Below the pieces are notes generated by a model that saw only the letters and a program-made list of their open reading frames with translations, was not told the DNA's origin and did not search any database. DNA of 64,000 bases from RUG100 sp034927505 (lineage in GTDB: Bacteria > Bacillota > Clostridia > Peptostreptococcales > Anaerovoracaceae), in the NCBI GenBank assembly GCA_034927505.1, contig JAYFPY010000024.1, positions 20,085 through 84,084 on the forward strand, written 5' to 3'. The translations under genes and the position numbers were made by a program. How positions within the stretch are numbered: the stretch's first letter is position 1; the number at the start of each line of letters is the position of its first letter. Below are positions 24,430 through 33,050 of this stretch, piece by piece.

Positions 24430-25098
24430 ATGAAAGTGCTTATAGTTGAAGATGAAAAAAGACTGTGCAGAATAGTAGCAAAACATCTGAAAGATGAAGG
24501 ATATACCACGGATATGTGTTACGACGGCGGCGAGGTGATGGATTATCTTGCAGGGACCGAATATGACGCAGTGGTGCTGGATGTCATGCTTCCGGGCGTA
24601 GATGGATTCACACTGCTGAAAGAGATGAGACAGCGAAGGATGAATGTGCCTGTCCTTATACTGACTGCGAAGAGCGACATCAAAGACAAGGTTACTGGGC
24701 TGGATATAGGTGCGGACGATTATCTTACAAAGCCGTTTTTGCTGGAAGAATTGTCTGCCAGGCTGCGGGTCATGATACGCCGCGGCGGGGTGGAACGTCT
24801 GGACAGCACTTTGACGGCAGGACCGCTGACGCTGGATACAGATAAAAAAATCGCCATAAGGGAAGGCCGGGAGATATCGCTGACGGCGAAGGAATACGGT
24901 ATACTGGAATATCTGATGCACAACCGGGGCATAGTTTTGTCCCGCGAAAAGATAGAACATCATATTTGGAATTATGATTATGTGGGGAGCAGCAATATCG
25001 TCGAAGTTTATATAAGAAATATAAGAGGAAAGATAGATGATGATTTTGATGAGAAACTGATCACCACAGTGAGAGGGATGGGGTATGTAATAAGATGA
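24430..25098 (+). CDS. OmpR-family response regulator
   Basis: 222 aa. Receiver domain at 1-115: acidic pocket VEDEK, phosphoacceptor Asp in VVLDVMLPGVDG (about residue 51), Lys in YLTKPF (about 101). Winged-helix DNA-binding domain about 128-222 (ISLTAKEYGILEYLM, VEVYIRNIRGKIDD, TTVRGMGYVIR). ATG follows GGAGGG. Overlaps the kinase gene by ATGA. Divergent from the PepSY gene. Confidence 0.92.
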   Translation: MKVLIVEDEKRLCRIVAKHLKDEGYTTDMCYDGGEVMDYLAGTEYDAVVLDVMLPGVDGFTLLKEMRQRRMNVPVLILTAKSDIKDKVTGLDIGADDYLTKPFLLEELSARLRVMIRRGGVERLDSTLTAGPLTLDTDKKIAIREGREISLTAKEYGILEYLMHNRGIVLSREKIEHHIWNYDYVGSSNIVEVYIRNIRGKIDDDFDEKLITTVRGMGYVIR

Positions 25099-26471
25099 GT
25101 AACATGTCGATAAAAAACAAAGTGACCGTATATTATGCGGCGGTGCTCATAGCTGTTGCTGTGGCGCTGGTCGTGATCTTCTTTGCTGTTATGGATTACC
25201 AGACTACATCGACTGCCAAGTCGGGCGTGATCAAAACTGTTCAGCATTCTTTTGACGAGATCGATCATGAACACGGGGAACTTGAGATCGATGATGATTT
25301 TGAACTGTACAAAAAAGGCGTTGCTCTTTCTGTATATTCAAAGGACGAGACTCTTCTCAGAGGATCGGTGCCCGACACTTTTCCAAAGGATACGGCATTG
25401 GAGAACGGCATCTGCCGCGAGATAACCGCCGGCAGCGAAAAATACATGGTGTATGATCTTTATACTGAATACGGGACCGACGAAGGCATCTGGGTCAGAG
25501 GAGTATACAACATGGATACCGCTGTGGCGGCGAACAGGTCAATTATGATATTGATGCTGATAATACTGCCTGTAGTGCTGCTGCTGGCAATACTGCTGGG
25601 ACGATATATAACAAAGAGGTCTTTCAGACCGATAGCTCACATCACTGCGGCGGCAGAAGATATAAGCGGAGGAGGAGATTTTTCGAAACGGCTGCCTCTG
25701 GGGAACAGCAAAGATGAGCTGTACTATCTGACGGTCACACTGAACCGGATGATGGATAGGCTGGAGTCGGCTTTTGATTCGGAAAAGCAGTTTTCTTCAG
25801 ATGTATCTCACGAGCTGAAGACGCCGGTGTCGGTAGTTCTTGCAGAGTGCGAATATGTTCTTGAAGAAAACCGATCGGCCGAAGTGTACAGAGATTCTCT
25901 TGTCAGCATAAAACAGCAGTGCGGGAGGACCATGTCGCTGATCCAGCAGCTTCTCCAGCTGAGCCGCACTATGGACAAAGGATCTGCGCTGGAAAAGGAA
26001 CGCTTCGATCTTTCATCGCTCTGCCGCAATGTGATCAGTGAACTGTCATATATCGCCGGAGACGACCATGTGAAACTGGAAGAAGAGATAGAAGACGATA
26101 TCATATATGAAGGGGATCAGACGATGATGACCCGCCTCCTGATCAATCTCATTACCAACGGTATAAAATACAGAAGGGAAGATGCTGCGGGAGGATCTGC
26201 CGTAAAACTTTCGCTTAAAAAAAATAATGCCGACGGCACAGTCAGCATCACAGTTGAGGATAACGGTATAGGAATATCGGACAAAGATATGCCGGACATT
26301 TTCAATCGGTTCTATAAAGCAGATAAGTCACGCAGTGCTGATGGAAACAGCTTTGGGCTGGGACTGGCCATGGCCCGATGGATAGCAGAGGCCCATGGAG
26401 GCATCATCGCTGCTGAGAGCAGCCCGGGCAAGGGCAGCCGGTTCACTGTAACGAATCTTCGACCTGTTTGA
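25095..26471 (+). CDS. Sensor histidine kinase, HAMP type
   Basis: 458 aa. Two membrane segments (about 12-35 and 148-170) enclose an extracytoplasmic sensor of about 110 residues. HAMP region about 170-225, H-box SSDVSHELKTPVSVV (phospho-His near residue 241), N-box LINLITNGIKYR, G1 VEDNGIGIS, and G2 FGLGLAMARWIAEAHGG. The last 29 bp overlap the end of the convergent Rrf2 gene. Signal unknown; the PepSY neighbour points to an envelope or cation signal. Confidence 0.92.
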   Translation: MSNMSIKNKVTVYYAAVLIAVAVALVVIFFAVMDYQTTSTAKSGVIKTVQHSFDEIDHEHGELEIDDDFELYKKGVALSVYSKDETLLRGSVPDTFPKDTALENGICREITAGSEKYMVYDLYTEYGTDEGIWVRGVYNMDTAVAANRSIMILMLIILPVVLLLAILLGRYITKRSFRPIAHITAAAEDISGGGDFSKRLPLGNSKDELYYLTVTLNRMMDRLESAFDSEKQFSSDVSHELKTPVSVVLAECEYVLEENRSAEVYRDSLVSIKQQCGRTMSLIQQLLQLSRTMDKGSALEKERFDLSSLCRNVISELSYIAGDDHVKLEEEIEDDIIYEGDQTMMTRLLINLITNGIKYRREDAAGGSAVKLSLKKNNADGTVSITVEDNGIGISDKDMPDIFNRFYKADKSRSADGNSFGLGLAMARWIAEAHGGIIAAESSPGKGSRFTVTNLRPV

Positions 26472-26850
26472 TCGATATGGTCTTTAGATAGGACAGACAG
26501 TTCTCGTTGAGATGGCCGTATATTTTATCCATGGCGTCTGCCATTCCGGAGGCGACCATGCAGTCCATGTCGTGGTCTCCCGATCGCCAGGAAACTTCGA
26601 TGGGGTCGGCGTCGATGGCTTCGATGACGCGGTCCAGGGTGACTTTTTTCGGGTCCAGTTCAAACTTGTATCCGCCTTTTTTCCCTTCTCTTGTTGCAAT
26701 GAGTTTGGCTTTTTTCAATTTGGCCATGATCTTTCTTACTCGTGCAGGATTGGTACATATGTTTTTAGACAGTTCTTCGCTGGATACGCTTTCTCCCGTA
26801 TGACTCAAAAAAACCAGAGCGTGTACTGCGATATTAAATTCTCCCGTCAT
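26443..26850 (-). CDS. Rrf2-family regulator (paralogue of 15219 gene)
   Basis: 135 aa. Strongly similar to the other Rrf2 protein: FNIAVHALVFLSHTGE, SSEELSKNICTNPARVRKIMAKL, GGYKFELDP, CMVASGMADAMDKIY. The two conserved cysteines (in NICTNP and DCMVASGM) are again present and an IscR Fe-S triad is absent. Last gene of an operon that starts with the CD1871A-like micro-protein and overlaps the 4Fe-4S gene by 17 bp. Probably represses its own operon through the palindrome at 27853-27873. Confidence 0.85.
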   Translation of the reverse strand: MTGEFNIAVHALVFLSHTGESVSSEELSKNICTNPARVRKIMAKLKKAKLIATREGKKGGYKFELDPKKVTLDRVIEAIDADPIEVSWRSGDHDMDCMVASGMADAMDKIYGHLNENCLSYLKTISIKQVEDSLQ

Positions 26851-27706
26851 TTGTTTTCACCTTACTTTTTGATCTGCAGACAGATATATTTGTTATAGCT
26901 CCCTGCGGGCATGCTTTCTTGCAGTCGCCGCAGCGGATACATTCAAAGCTGTTTGGCTTTTCATAGACTTTGATGTCCAGTTTGCATGTGTTTTCACAGA
27001 TGCCGCATCGAATGCATTTATCGATGTCGACAGTGAACCTGTACAGTGCAGCCGGATTGAAGAAACCGTATACGGCGCCCAGCGGACAGAGGTATCTGCA
27101 GAACGGACGGTAGATCATCAGCGAAAGGACAATGATCACAGCAAGTATGAACAGTTTCCATACATACAGCCAACCCAGTGCGGCTCTTAGACCTTTGTTC
27201 AGAAGGATCAGCGGGATGCCGGCTTCCAGGGTGCCCTGGGGGCATATGTATTCACAGAACCATGGTTTTCCCTGTCCGATAAAATCCGTGATGAACATAG
27301 GCAGCAGGATCACGAAAAGGGCCAGAATGACGTATTTTGTTTTTCGCAGCCATTTGTCGCCGGGGACTCTTTTGATTTTCTTCACAAAAGGTATTTTGTA
27401 AAGGAGATCCTGGACCAGGCCGAAGGGGCACAGCCATCCGCAGACAAGTCTGCCGAAGAAAGCTCCGATGATCATGAGGAATCCAAAGACATAAAAAGCC
27501 ATTTTGTATTCAGCGCTTCCCAGTGTGGCCTGGAGCGCGCCGATGGGGCATGAACCAAGAGCGCCGGGGCATGAATAGCAGTTCAGCCCGGGGACGCATA
27601 CGGACTTTGACGGTCCGGTAAAGATCCTGCCTTCGGCAAATCCTTTTATATATCCGTTTGACAGTGCGGCTGCACACAGCTGCACCATTAGTCTGATCTT
27701 ACCCAA
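26834..27706 (-). CDS. NapH-like membrane 4Fe-4S ferredoxin protein
   Basis: 290 aa. The TTG start at 27706 (MGKIRLMVQL) is preferred because it gives the usual start of this family and GGAG stands 10 nt upstream; an ATG at 27688 is the alternative. Several membrane spans; cysteine motifs VPGLNCYSCPGALGSCPIG, VCGWLCPFG, CEYICPQG and CRYLCPLG as in NapH/NosR/RdxA-type electron carriers; then two ferredoxin clusters CIRCGICENTC and CIRCGDCKKACP at about 229-265. It should pass electrons across the membrane to a redox partner not present here. Flanked by a CXXC micro-protein and a redox regulator. Confidence 0.88.
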   Translation of the reverse strand: MGKIRLMVQLCAAALSNGYIKGFAEGRIFTGPSKSVCVPGLNCYSCPGALGSCPIGALQATLGSAEYKMAFYVFGFLMIIGAFFGRLVCGWLCPFGLVQDLLYKIPFVKKIKRVPGDKWLRKTKYVILALFVILLPMFITDFIGQGKPWFCEYICPQGTLEAGIPLILLNKGLRAALGWLYVWKLFILAVIIVLSLMIYRPFCRYLCPLGAVYGFFNPAALYRFTVDIDKCIRCGICENTCKLDIKVYEKPNSFECIRCGDCKKACPQGAITNISVCRSKSKVKTNDGRI

Positions 27707-27839
27707 TTCCGATACACTCCAGACATATATGTACAGCTTTAGTGAAAACAGTTTCCGCTTCGCCCCGGCTGATCCCGATGACGAGGAAAGCTGCTCCCAG
27801 TGTCAGAAGCAGTATGGCAGGCAGCTTTGAATTTTTCAT
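27699..27839 (-). CDS. CD1871A-family CXXC micro-protein
   Basis: 46 aa: one membrane helix (LPAILLLTLGAAFLVIGIS), then RGEAETVFTKAVHICLECIGIG with the CxxC ending that defines the clostridial CD1871A family. ATG at 27839; AAAGGG is a modest ribosome site. Its last codons overlap the start of the 4Fe-4S gene, the usual partner of this family. It probably serves as a small redox subunit of that membrane protein; inference from gene order. Confidence 0.8.
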   Translation of the reverse strand: MKNSKLPAILLLTLGAAFLVIGISRGEAETVFTKAVHICLECIGIG

Positions 27840-27852
27840 AGGAGCGCCCTTT

Positions 27853-27873
27853 CTGTAACTAAAAGTAATACAG
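27853..27873. promoter_or_regulatory. Palindrome, likely operator of the Rrf2/4Fe-4S operon
   Basis: CTGTA...TACAG arms (27853-27857, 27869-27873) around ACT AAA AGT, 21 bp total, about 10 bp downstream of the -10. Confidence 0.5.
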
Positions 27874-27881
27874 TTTATGCT

Positions 27882-27910
27882 AGAATACACTAAAAATAGA
27901 GATATGTCAA
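27882..27910 (-). promoter_or_regulatory. Sigma-A promoter of the CXXC/4Fe-4S/Rrf2 operon
   Basis: Minus strand TTGACA (27905-27910), 17 bp, TATTCT (27882-27887). Confidence 0.75.
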
Positions 27911-27980
27911 TTATCCTTGTTTTGTTACTTTTTAATACGAATGTGATAAAATAATAACGGATAGCAGGGAGGTGCCGCAT

Positions 27981-29978
27981 ATGGATTTTGAAAAACATCT
28001 TAAGATGCTCAAAAGGGAATGGGAACGATTCATCAAAGAGGATACTTACGATGAAAGTGTGGTAAGAACCGAGATAGCCGAATCATGGAAGCGCTGCAAA
28101 TTAGCAGGAGTAGATCCCTACGGAGGTGTCTGCAGGAAAGTCCTCAAAGGAAAAGAACTCGATGAACTTCTTGAAGAAAACAGGGAACTGATCGACATCG
28201 CAAGGCCGATACTGCGCAGTCTTTATATGTTTCTGAAAGGCTCCGGATATTATGTGATGCTGGCAAATGAAGAAGTCTATCTCCTTGAATTTTTTGGAGA
28301 TCCCACTATGGAAAAAGAAGCCGAAGGCATGAATTTCATGCGGGGCGCATGCTGGAAAGAAGAATATGTAGGTACTACGGTACTCGGTATAATCCCATAT
28401 TACCGTGCACCTATACAAATGGCAGGAGCTGAACATTACTGCACGAGAAGCCAGGGGTTCACATGTGCATCTGCTCCTATTTTCAATGAGAAAAAAGAAC
28501 TGCTGGGATTGGTCAGCATATCGGGACCGGTGGCAGACATGCATAAACATACGCTGGGTCTGGTGGTCGCTGCGGTGGAAGCTATACAGAATTCCATGGC
28601 AGTTACACAGAAGAACAGGATGCTGCAGGATATGAACAGGCATTTCATAAATATCTTCAAGTCGGTATCTGAAGCGATCATAGTGTATGACAAAGAGGAA
28701 AGGATACAATTTCAGAACGATGCGGCAAAAAAGATGATAGGCGGAGATCCGGAAAACGGAATGCCTCTGGAAAAAGTCCTTGACAGCATAGGAGAAACGG
28801 ATGTTTTCCATGAAAGAGAATTCCAGGATGAAGAGGCGATACTGCTCACTGCAAACGGAGAAAAGGGATGCATCGTATCCGGCATGCCAATGGCGGATGA
28901 GTCGGGAACGGTAGTTGTTATACGACCGATAGAAAAGGTGCATAAACTGGTAAGACGGTATGGAAACACACAGGCAAGGATCCATGTAGAAGATATAATA
29001 GGGAATAGCCGAGAGATACGAACGGCGGTCGATATGGCCAGAACTGCAGCAGAAACGGACAGCAATATCCTGCTGCAGGGAGAGAGCGGCACGGGAAAAG
29101 AGATATTTGCACAGTCGATACACAATTTGTCGGACAGGCGCGATGGGCCTTTTATTGCTGTAAATTGCGGTGCGATCCCCCGCGAACTGGTCGGAAGCGA
29201 ATTGTTCGGATATAGTGAAGGTGCATTTACAGGTGCTGCAAGAGGAGGAAGACCCGGCAAATTTGAAATTGCATCTAAGGGAACAATATTTTTGGATGAG
29301 ATCGGAGATATGCCTTTGGAGCAGCAGGTGAACCTGCTACGCGTGCTTCAGGAACACAGAGTCCTGCGGATCGGGGGAAGTGAAGAAATACCGGTAGATG
29401 TCAGGGTGATCGCAGCAAGCAATAAATCATTGAGTGAAGAAATGAAATCAGGGAATTTCAGAGCGGATCTGTTTTACAGGATCAATGTTATTTCGATAGA
29501 TATACCTCCTCTGCGGGAAAGGCAGGGAGATATAGAGATGCTTTTCCGGCATTTTATCGATACTCTGGATAACAGATCGGAACGTCACATTAAAAATATC
29601 GAGGCGAAGGTATTCGATCGTCTGTGCAGATACAACTGGCCCGGAAATGTCAGGGAGCTTCAAAATGTTGCGGAGAGGATGATGAGTTTCAGTAAAGGGG
29701 ATCGGATTTTGGAAACAGATCTTCCTGAAGAGATCCTCTTCTATAAGGGGAAACATACAGAGCCTGGCGATCATGAAAAACAGGATCCTAGTGTGCCGGA
29801 AGGGTTTTCAATCGGAAGCATAAGAACAACGATAAAACAAAATGATGAAGAATCAGAGAAAAAGATGATATATGATGCCTTGGTGCATTGCGGCGGGAAT
29901 GTATCTGAGGCTGCAGGCTGGGCAGGTATATCAAGGAGTACATTTTACAGGAAAATGAAAAAATATCATATTGAATAA
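27981..29978 (+). CDS. Sigma-54-dependent activator, AcoR-like
   Basis: 665 aa. ATG at 27981 lies 7 nt behind AGGGAGG. Residues about 60-220 are a GAF-like sensor of the AcoR type (ESWKRCKLAGVDPYG, NFMRGACWKEEYVGTT); about 235-320 a PAS domain; about 345-580 the AAA+ domain with Walker A GESGTGKE, the sigma-54 contact loop GAFTGA (in SEGAFTGAARGG), Walker B TIFLDEIGDM and arginine finger region FRADLFYRI; a Fis-type helix-turn-helix ends the protein (AAGWAGISRSTFYRKMKKY). It stands directly upstream of a clear sigma-54 promoter and an aldehyde/alcohol dehydrogenase operon, the AcoR-like layout. The effector is probably a small carbonyl or alcohol; not readable from sequence. Confidence 0.9.
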   Translation: MDFEKHLKMLKREWERFIKEDTYDESVVRTEIAESWKRCKLAGVDPYGGVCRKVLKGKELDELLEENRELIDIARPILRSLYMFLKGSGYYVMLANEEVYLLEFFGDPTMEKEAEGMNFMRGACWKEEYVGTTVLGIIPYYRAPIQMAGAEHYCTRSQGFTCASAPIFNEKKELLGLVSISGPVADMHKHTLGLVVAAVEAIQNSMAVTQKNRMLQDMNRHFINIFKSVSEAIIVYDKEERIQFQNDAAKKMIGGDPENGMPLEKVLDSIGETDVFHEREFQDEEAILLTANGEKGCIVSGMPMADESGTVVVIRPIEKVHKLVRRYGNTQARIHVEDIIGNSREIRTAVDMARTAAETDSNILLQGESGTGKEIFAQSIHNLSDRRDGPFIAVNCGAIPRELVGSELFGYSEGAFTGAARGGRPGKFEIASKGTIFLDEIGDMPLEQQVNLLRVLQEHRVLRIGGSEEIPVDVRVIAASNKSLSEEMKSGNFRADLFYRINVISIDIPPLRERQGDIEMLFRHFIDTLDNRSERHIKNIEAKVFDRLCRYNWPGNVRELQNVAERMMSFSKGDRILETDLPEEILFYKGKHTEPGDHEKQDPSVPEGFSIGSIRTTIKQNDEESEKKMIYDALVHCGGNVSEAAGWAGISRSTFYRKMKKYHIE

Positions 29979-29999
29979 TATTCCAAAACTGTGTTTTTT

Positions 30000-30057
30000 G
30001 TTTCACACGACACAGGCGTGATACGCTCATGACACACATATGGCACAAACATGAAAC
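30000..30057. promoter_or_regulatory. Candidate activator binding region
   Basis: GTTTCA (30000-30005) and TGAAAC (30052-30057) frame several CACA/GACACA-rich short repeats 100-160 bp upstream of the sigma-54 promoter, the usual distance for enhancer sites. Site borders are not clear. Confidence 0.3.
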
Positions 30058-30087
30058 GGATGTTCGAAGAATAGGGCATCCTTTTTT
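30058..30087 (+). terminator. Weak terminator after the activator gene
   Basis: GGATG / CATCC 5-bp stem followed by TTTTTT. Confidence 0.45.
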
Positions 30088-30158
30088 ATGAAATAAAACT
30101 GTGTAAAATCAGAACCCGGCGCTCTTTTGATTTTATTTTCTGCATTTTCTAAATGTTC

Positions 30159-30173
30159 TGGCACGGCATTTGC
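30159..30173 (+). promoter_or_regulatory. Sigma-54 (-24/-12) promoter
   Basis: TGGCACGGCATTTGC: the GG at 30160-30161 and GC at 30172-30173 have the required 12-bp step, and the sequence is close to the TGGCAC-N5-TTGC consensus. It precedes the aldehyde dehydrogenase by about 70 bp. Confidence 0.85.
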
Positions 30174-30240
30174 GTTTATTATCATCAAAAGAAAAGATCA
30201 CTGTATATTCGAAATAAAACACAGAAAGGTGGAACGGAAC

Positions 30241-31737
30241 ATGGAAAAGAAAAAGTATATAAGTGACAAATACCAATTATTTATCGGCGGTAAATGGATA
30301 GATGCCGAAGGTGGAAAAGTTATAGACGTATTCTGTCCGGCAGACGGGGAGAAGCTTACAACTATAGCAGACGCCGGAAAGGGTGATGTTGACAGGGCTG
30401 TTAAAGCCGCTGAAAAAGCAGCCGGAACATGGGGGAAAACTTCACCGGCTGAAAGAGCGATAATCCTGAACAAAGTTGCAGATATCATGGAAGAGAATCT
30501 GGACAGGCTTTCTATGATAGAAACACTGGATAACGGCAAAGCTCTGAGAGAGAATCTGACTTTCGATATGACCTATTCGATAGATCATTTCAGATATTTT
30601 GCGGGGGCGATACGTGCAGAGGAAGGCAAAGCTGCAATGCTGGACAACGACAACATGAACATTATACTTCGTGAGCCGCTGGGCGTTGTAGGACAGATAG
30701 TACCGTGGAATTTCCCGATGCTGATGGCAGCATGGAAGATAGCTCCTGCACTTGCAACAGGGAATACTATCGTATTCAAACCATCTTCGGAAACATCACT
30801 AAGTGTACTGGAACTGGCAAAGATGACACAGGACATTCTTCCTGCAGGAGTACTGAACATAGTTACAGGAAGAGGAGCGGAGACCGGGCAGGCAGTGCTG
30901 GATCATCCGGACATCAAAAAGCTGGCATTTACCGGATCGACCGAGGTCGGATATGAAGTGGCGCGTGCCGTAGCAGATAAACTGATCCCGGCGACATTGG
31001 AACTGGGAGGAAAATCTCCTGATATTTTCCTTCCGGATATCAAAGAAAAATTATGGGACAAAGCACTCGAAGGGTGCGCTTCGGGCATACTGTGGAATGC
31101 CGGTCAGGTTTGCTGTGCAGGCTCAAGGGCTATAGTGCACAAAGATATTTATGACGAATTCGTGGAGGCGCTTGTTCATAAATTCGAGGCTACAAAGGTG
31201 GGCATCCCGTGGGAAGACGGCATACAGGTAGGCACGATCATCAATGAAACTCAGGTCAAAAAGATTCTCGATTATGTTGAGATCGGAAAGAAAGAAGGCG
31301 CGCGTCTGGCGACCGGCGGATACAGACTCAAAGAAAACGGACTGGGAAAAGGATGCTTTATCGCTCCTACTATACTTGCAGATGTGGATCGCGATATGCG
31401 TGTGGCACAGGAAGAGATCTTCGGACCTGTCCTGGTCATTATCAAAGCTGAAGATATAGATGATGCGATAGAAATCGCCAATGACAGCGACTATGGTCTT
31501 GGCGGAGCAGTATGGTCTCAGGATATAAATGCGGCCCTCCGAGTGGCAAGAGAAGTGCAGACCGGCACTATGTGGATAAACCATTATGGCGCAACGCCTG
31601 CTCATACGACTTTCGGCGGTTACAAAAAATCCGGGCTGGGAAGAGAGACACATCTTTCCATGATGGACAGCTACAGTAATATCAAGAGTATACAAATCAA
31701 TTTCCCTGAGGGCGTGGCAGGAACATTCCCAGGGTGA
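30241..31737 (+). CDS. NAD(P)-dependent aldehyde dehydrogenase
   Basis: 498 aa. The ATG at 30241 (AAAGGTGGAACGGAAC upstream) gives the standard length; the open frame before it covers the sigma-54 promoter and is not coding. VGQIVPWNFPM, LELGGKSPDIF (catalytic Glu) and NAGQVCCAGSR (catalytic Cys) are present, as is the C-terminal KKSGLGRE segment. Oxidises aldehydes to acids in the cytosol. First gene of the sigma-54-controlled pair with the iron alcohol dehydrogenase, so the operon probably converts an alcohol to its acid or the reverse. Confidence 0.92.
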   Translation: MEKKKYISDKYQLFIGGKWIDAEGGKVIDVFCPADGEKLTTIADAGKGDVDRAVKAAEKAAGTWGKTSPAERAIILNKVADIMEENLDRLSMIETLDNGKALRENLTFDMTYSIDHFRYFAGAIRAEEGKAAMLDNDNMNIILREPLGVVGQIVPWNFPMLMAAWKIAPALATGNTIVFKPSSETSLSVLELAKMTQDILPAGVLNIVTGRGAETGQAVLDHPDIKKLAFTGSTEVGYEVARAVADKLIPATLELGGKSPDIFLPDIKEKLWDKALEGCASGILWNAGQVCCAGSRAIVHKDIYDEFVEALVHKFEATKVGIPWEDGIQVGTIINETQVKKILDYVEIGKKEGARLATGGYRLKENGLGKGCFIAPTILADVDRDMRVAQEEIFGPVLVIIKAEDIDDAIEIANDSDYGLGGAVWSQDINAALRVAREVQTGTMWINHYGATPAHTTFGGYKKSGLGRETHLSMMDSYSNIKSIQINFPEGVAGTFPG

Positions 31738-31779
31738 AAGAAAAAAATAATATGGTAAATAAAACAAGGAGGTAAAAAA

Positions 31780-32958
31780 ATGGCTAAGAATAATTTTCAG
31801 TGGATGGCACCTTTCAAAGTGATCTTCAGGTCGGGTGCGGCAGAGGAAACAGGAAATCTGGTCAATGCAAAGGGACTCAAAAAGTCTCTGATAGTGACAG
31901 ACAAAGGAGTAGTGGACGCCGGTGCGATCATACCCATCGAGGAAAGTCTGAGAGCAGCGGATGTGGATTATGCAATTTTTGACGGAGTTATAGCAAACCC
32001 TATCGAAGCAACAGTAGAAGAAGGTCTAAAAGCATATCATAAAGCAAAGGCGGATAACATCATTGCAGTAGGCGGAGGCAGTGCAATGGATACCGGCAAG
32101 GCAATAGGACTGGTAATAACAAACGGAGGCAAGGCAGCCGATTACGATGTGGTAACAGGTAAATCATGGCCGCCGAAGAACAAGATGCCGTACTTCATAG
32201 CAGTTCCTACGACGGCAGGGACCGGATCGGAAGCAACATGGTGTTCAGTGATCACGATAGTTGAAAAAGAATATAAGACGACTATAGCAGGAGAGACTGC
32301 ATATGCAGATATAGCTCTTCTGGATCCTGAGCTTTCTGTCGGACTTCCTTCAGCGGTCACGGCTGCAACAGGAATGGATGCACTGACTCATGCTATTGAG
32401 TGTTATGTAGTCAGAGGAGAAAAGGCATCGCCTATGTCTGATATGACCAGTGAAAAAGCGATTCGTCTGATCGCAGGAAGTCTGCGTCAGGCAGTCGCCA
32501 ACGGTACGAATATTGAAGCGAGAGGCGACATGCTGCTTGGGTCGATGCTGGCAGGTATGTCATTTACAAATGCAGGCCTTGGTCTGGTGCACTCGCTGGC
32601 GCATCAGCTGGGAGCCATATACAACATACCGCACGGCGTTGCCAATGCAATGATACTACCATATGTAATGGAATATAATATTATTTCCGATCCGCAGAGG
32701 TTTGCAGATGTCGCAGTGATGCTGGGAGAAAACATATATGGTCTTTCGGTGACAGAAGCTGCAGAAAAAGCAGTTGAATCTGTAAAGCATCTGTCAAAGG
32801 ATGTAGGCATCGGCAGGATCGCGGATACCGGTATCGACAAGAAAGCTATTCCTAAACTTGCAAAGGCTGCATACAACGATATCAATACAGGCACTAATCC
32901 AAGGATTACGCCTGAAAATCTGGAGGATATCATTAAATTGTATGAACAGGCATGGTAA
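31780..32958 (+). CDS. Iron-containing alcohol dehydrogenase (group III)
   Basis: 392 aa, normal length. ATG after AAGGAGGTAAAAAA. NAD-binding GGGSAMDTGKAIG (about residues 96-108), PTTAGTGSE, and iron ligands in MDALTHAIECYV and GLVHSLAHQLGAIYNIPHG. Lies 42 bp behind the aldehyde dehydrogenase and ends before a strong terminator. Typical substrates are short primary alcohols such as ethanol, butanol or 1,3-propanediol; specificity is not readable. Confidence 0.92.
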   Translation: MAKNNFQWMAPFKVIFRSGAAEETGNLVNAKGLKKSLIVTDKGVVDAGAIIPIEESLRAADVDYAIFDGVIANPIEATVEEGLKAYHKAKADNIIAVGGGSAMDTGKAIGLVITNGGKAADYDVVTGKSWPPKNKMPYFIAVPTTAGTGSEATWCSVITIVEKEYKTTIAGETAYADIALLDPELSVGLPSAVTAATGMDALTHAIECYVVRGEKASPMSDMTSEKAIRLIAGSLRQAVANGTNIEARGDMLLGSMLAGMSFTNAGLGLVHSLAHQLGAIYNIPHGVANAMILPYVMEYNIISDPQRFADVAVMLGENIYGLSVTEAAEKAVESVKHLSKDVGIGRIADTGIDKKAIPKLAKAAYNDINTGTNPRITPENLEDIIKLYEQAW

Positions 32959-32982
32959 GACCGGCGTGTAGATAATGTTTTT

Positions 32983-33029
32983 CGGGGATCGAACTCTTGT
33001 CCTCCATGTAGAGTTCGGTCCCGTTTTTT
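32983..33029 (+). terminator. Terminator of the dehydrogenase operon
   Basis: CGGG..TCGAACTCT / AGAGTTCG..CCCG stem followed by TTTTTT. Confidence 0.85.
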
Positions 33030-33050
33030 AAAAAAGAAAAGGAATGAATT

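Noticed and set aside
28101..29123. 340-codon open frame on the minus strand opposite the sigma-54 activator
   Set aside because: Shadow frame of a recognisable gene with no start signals.
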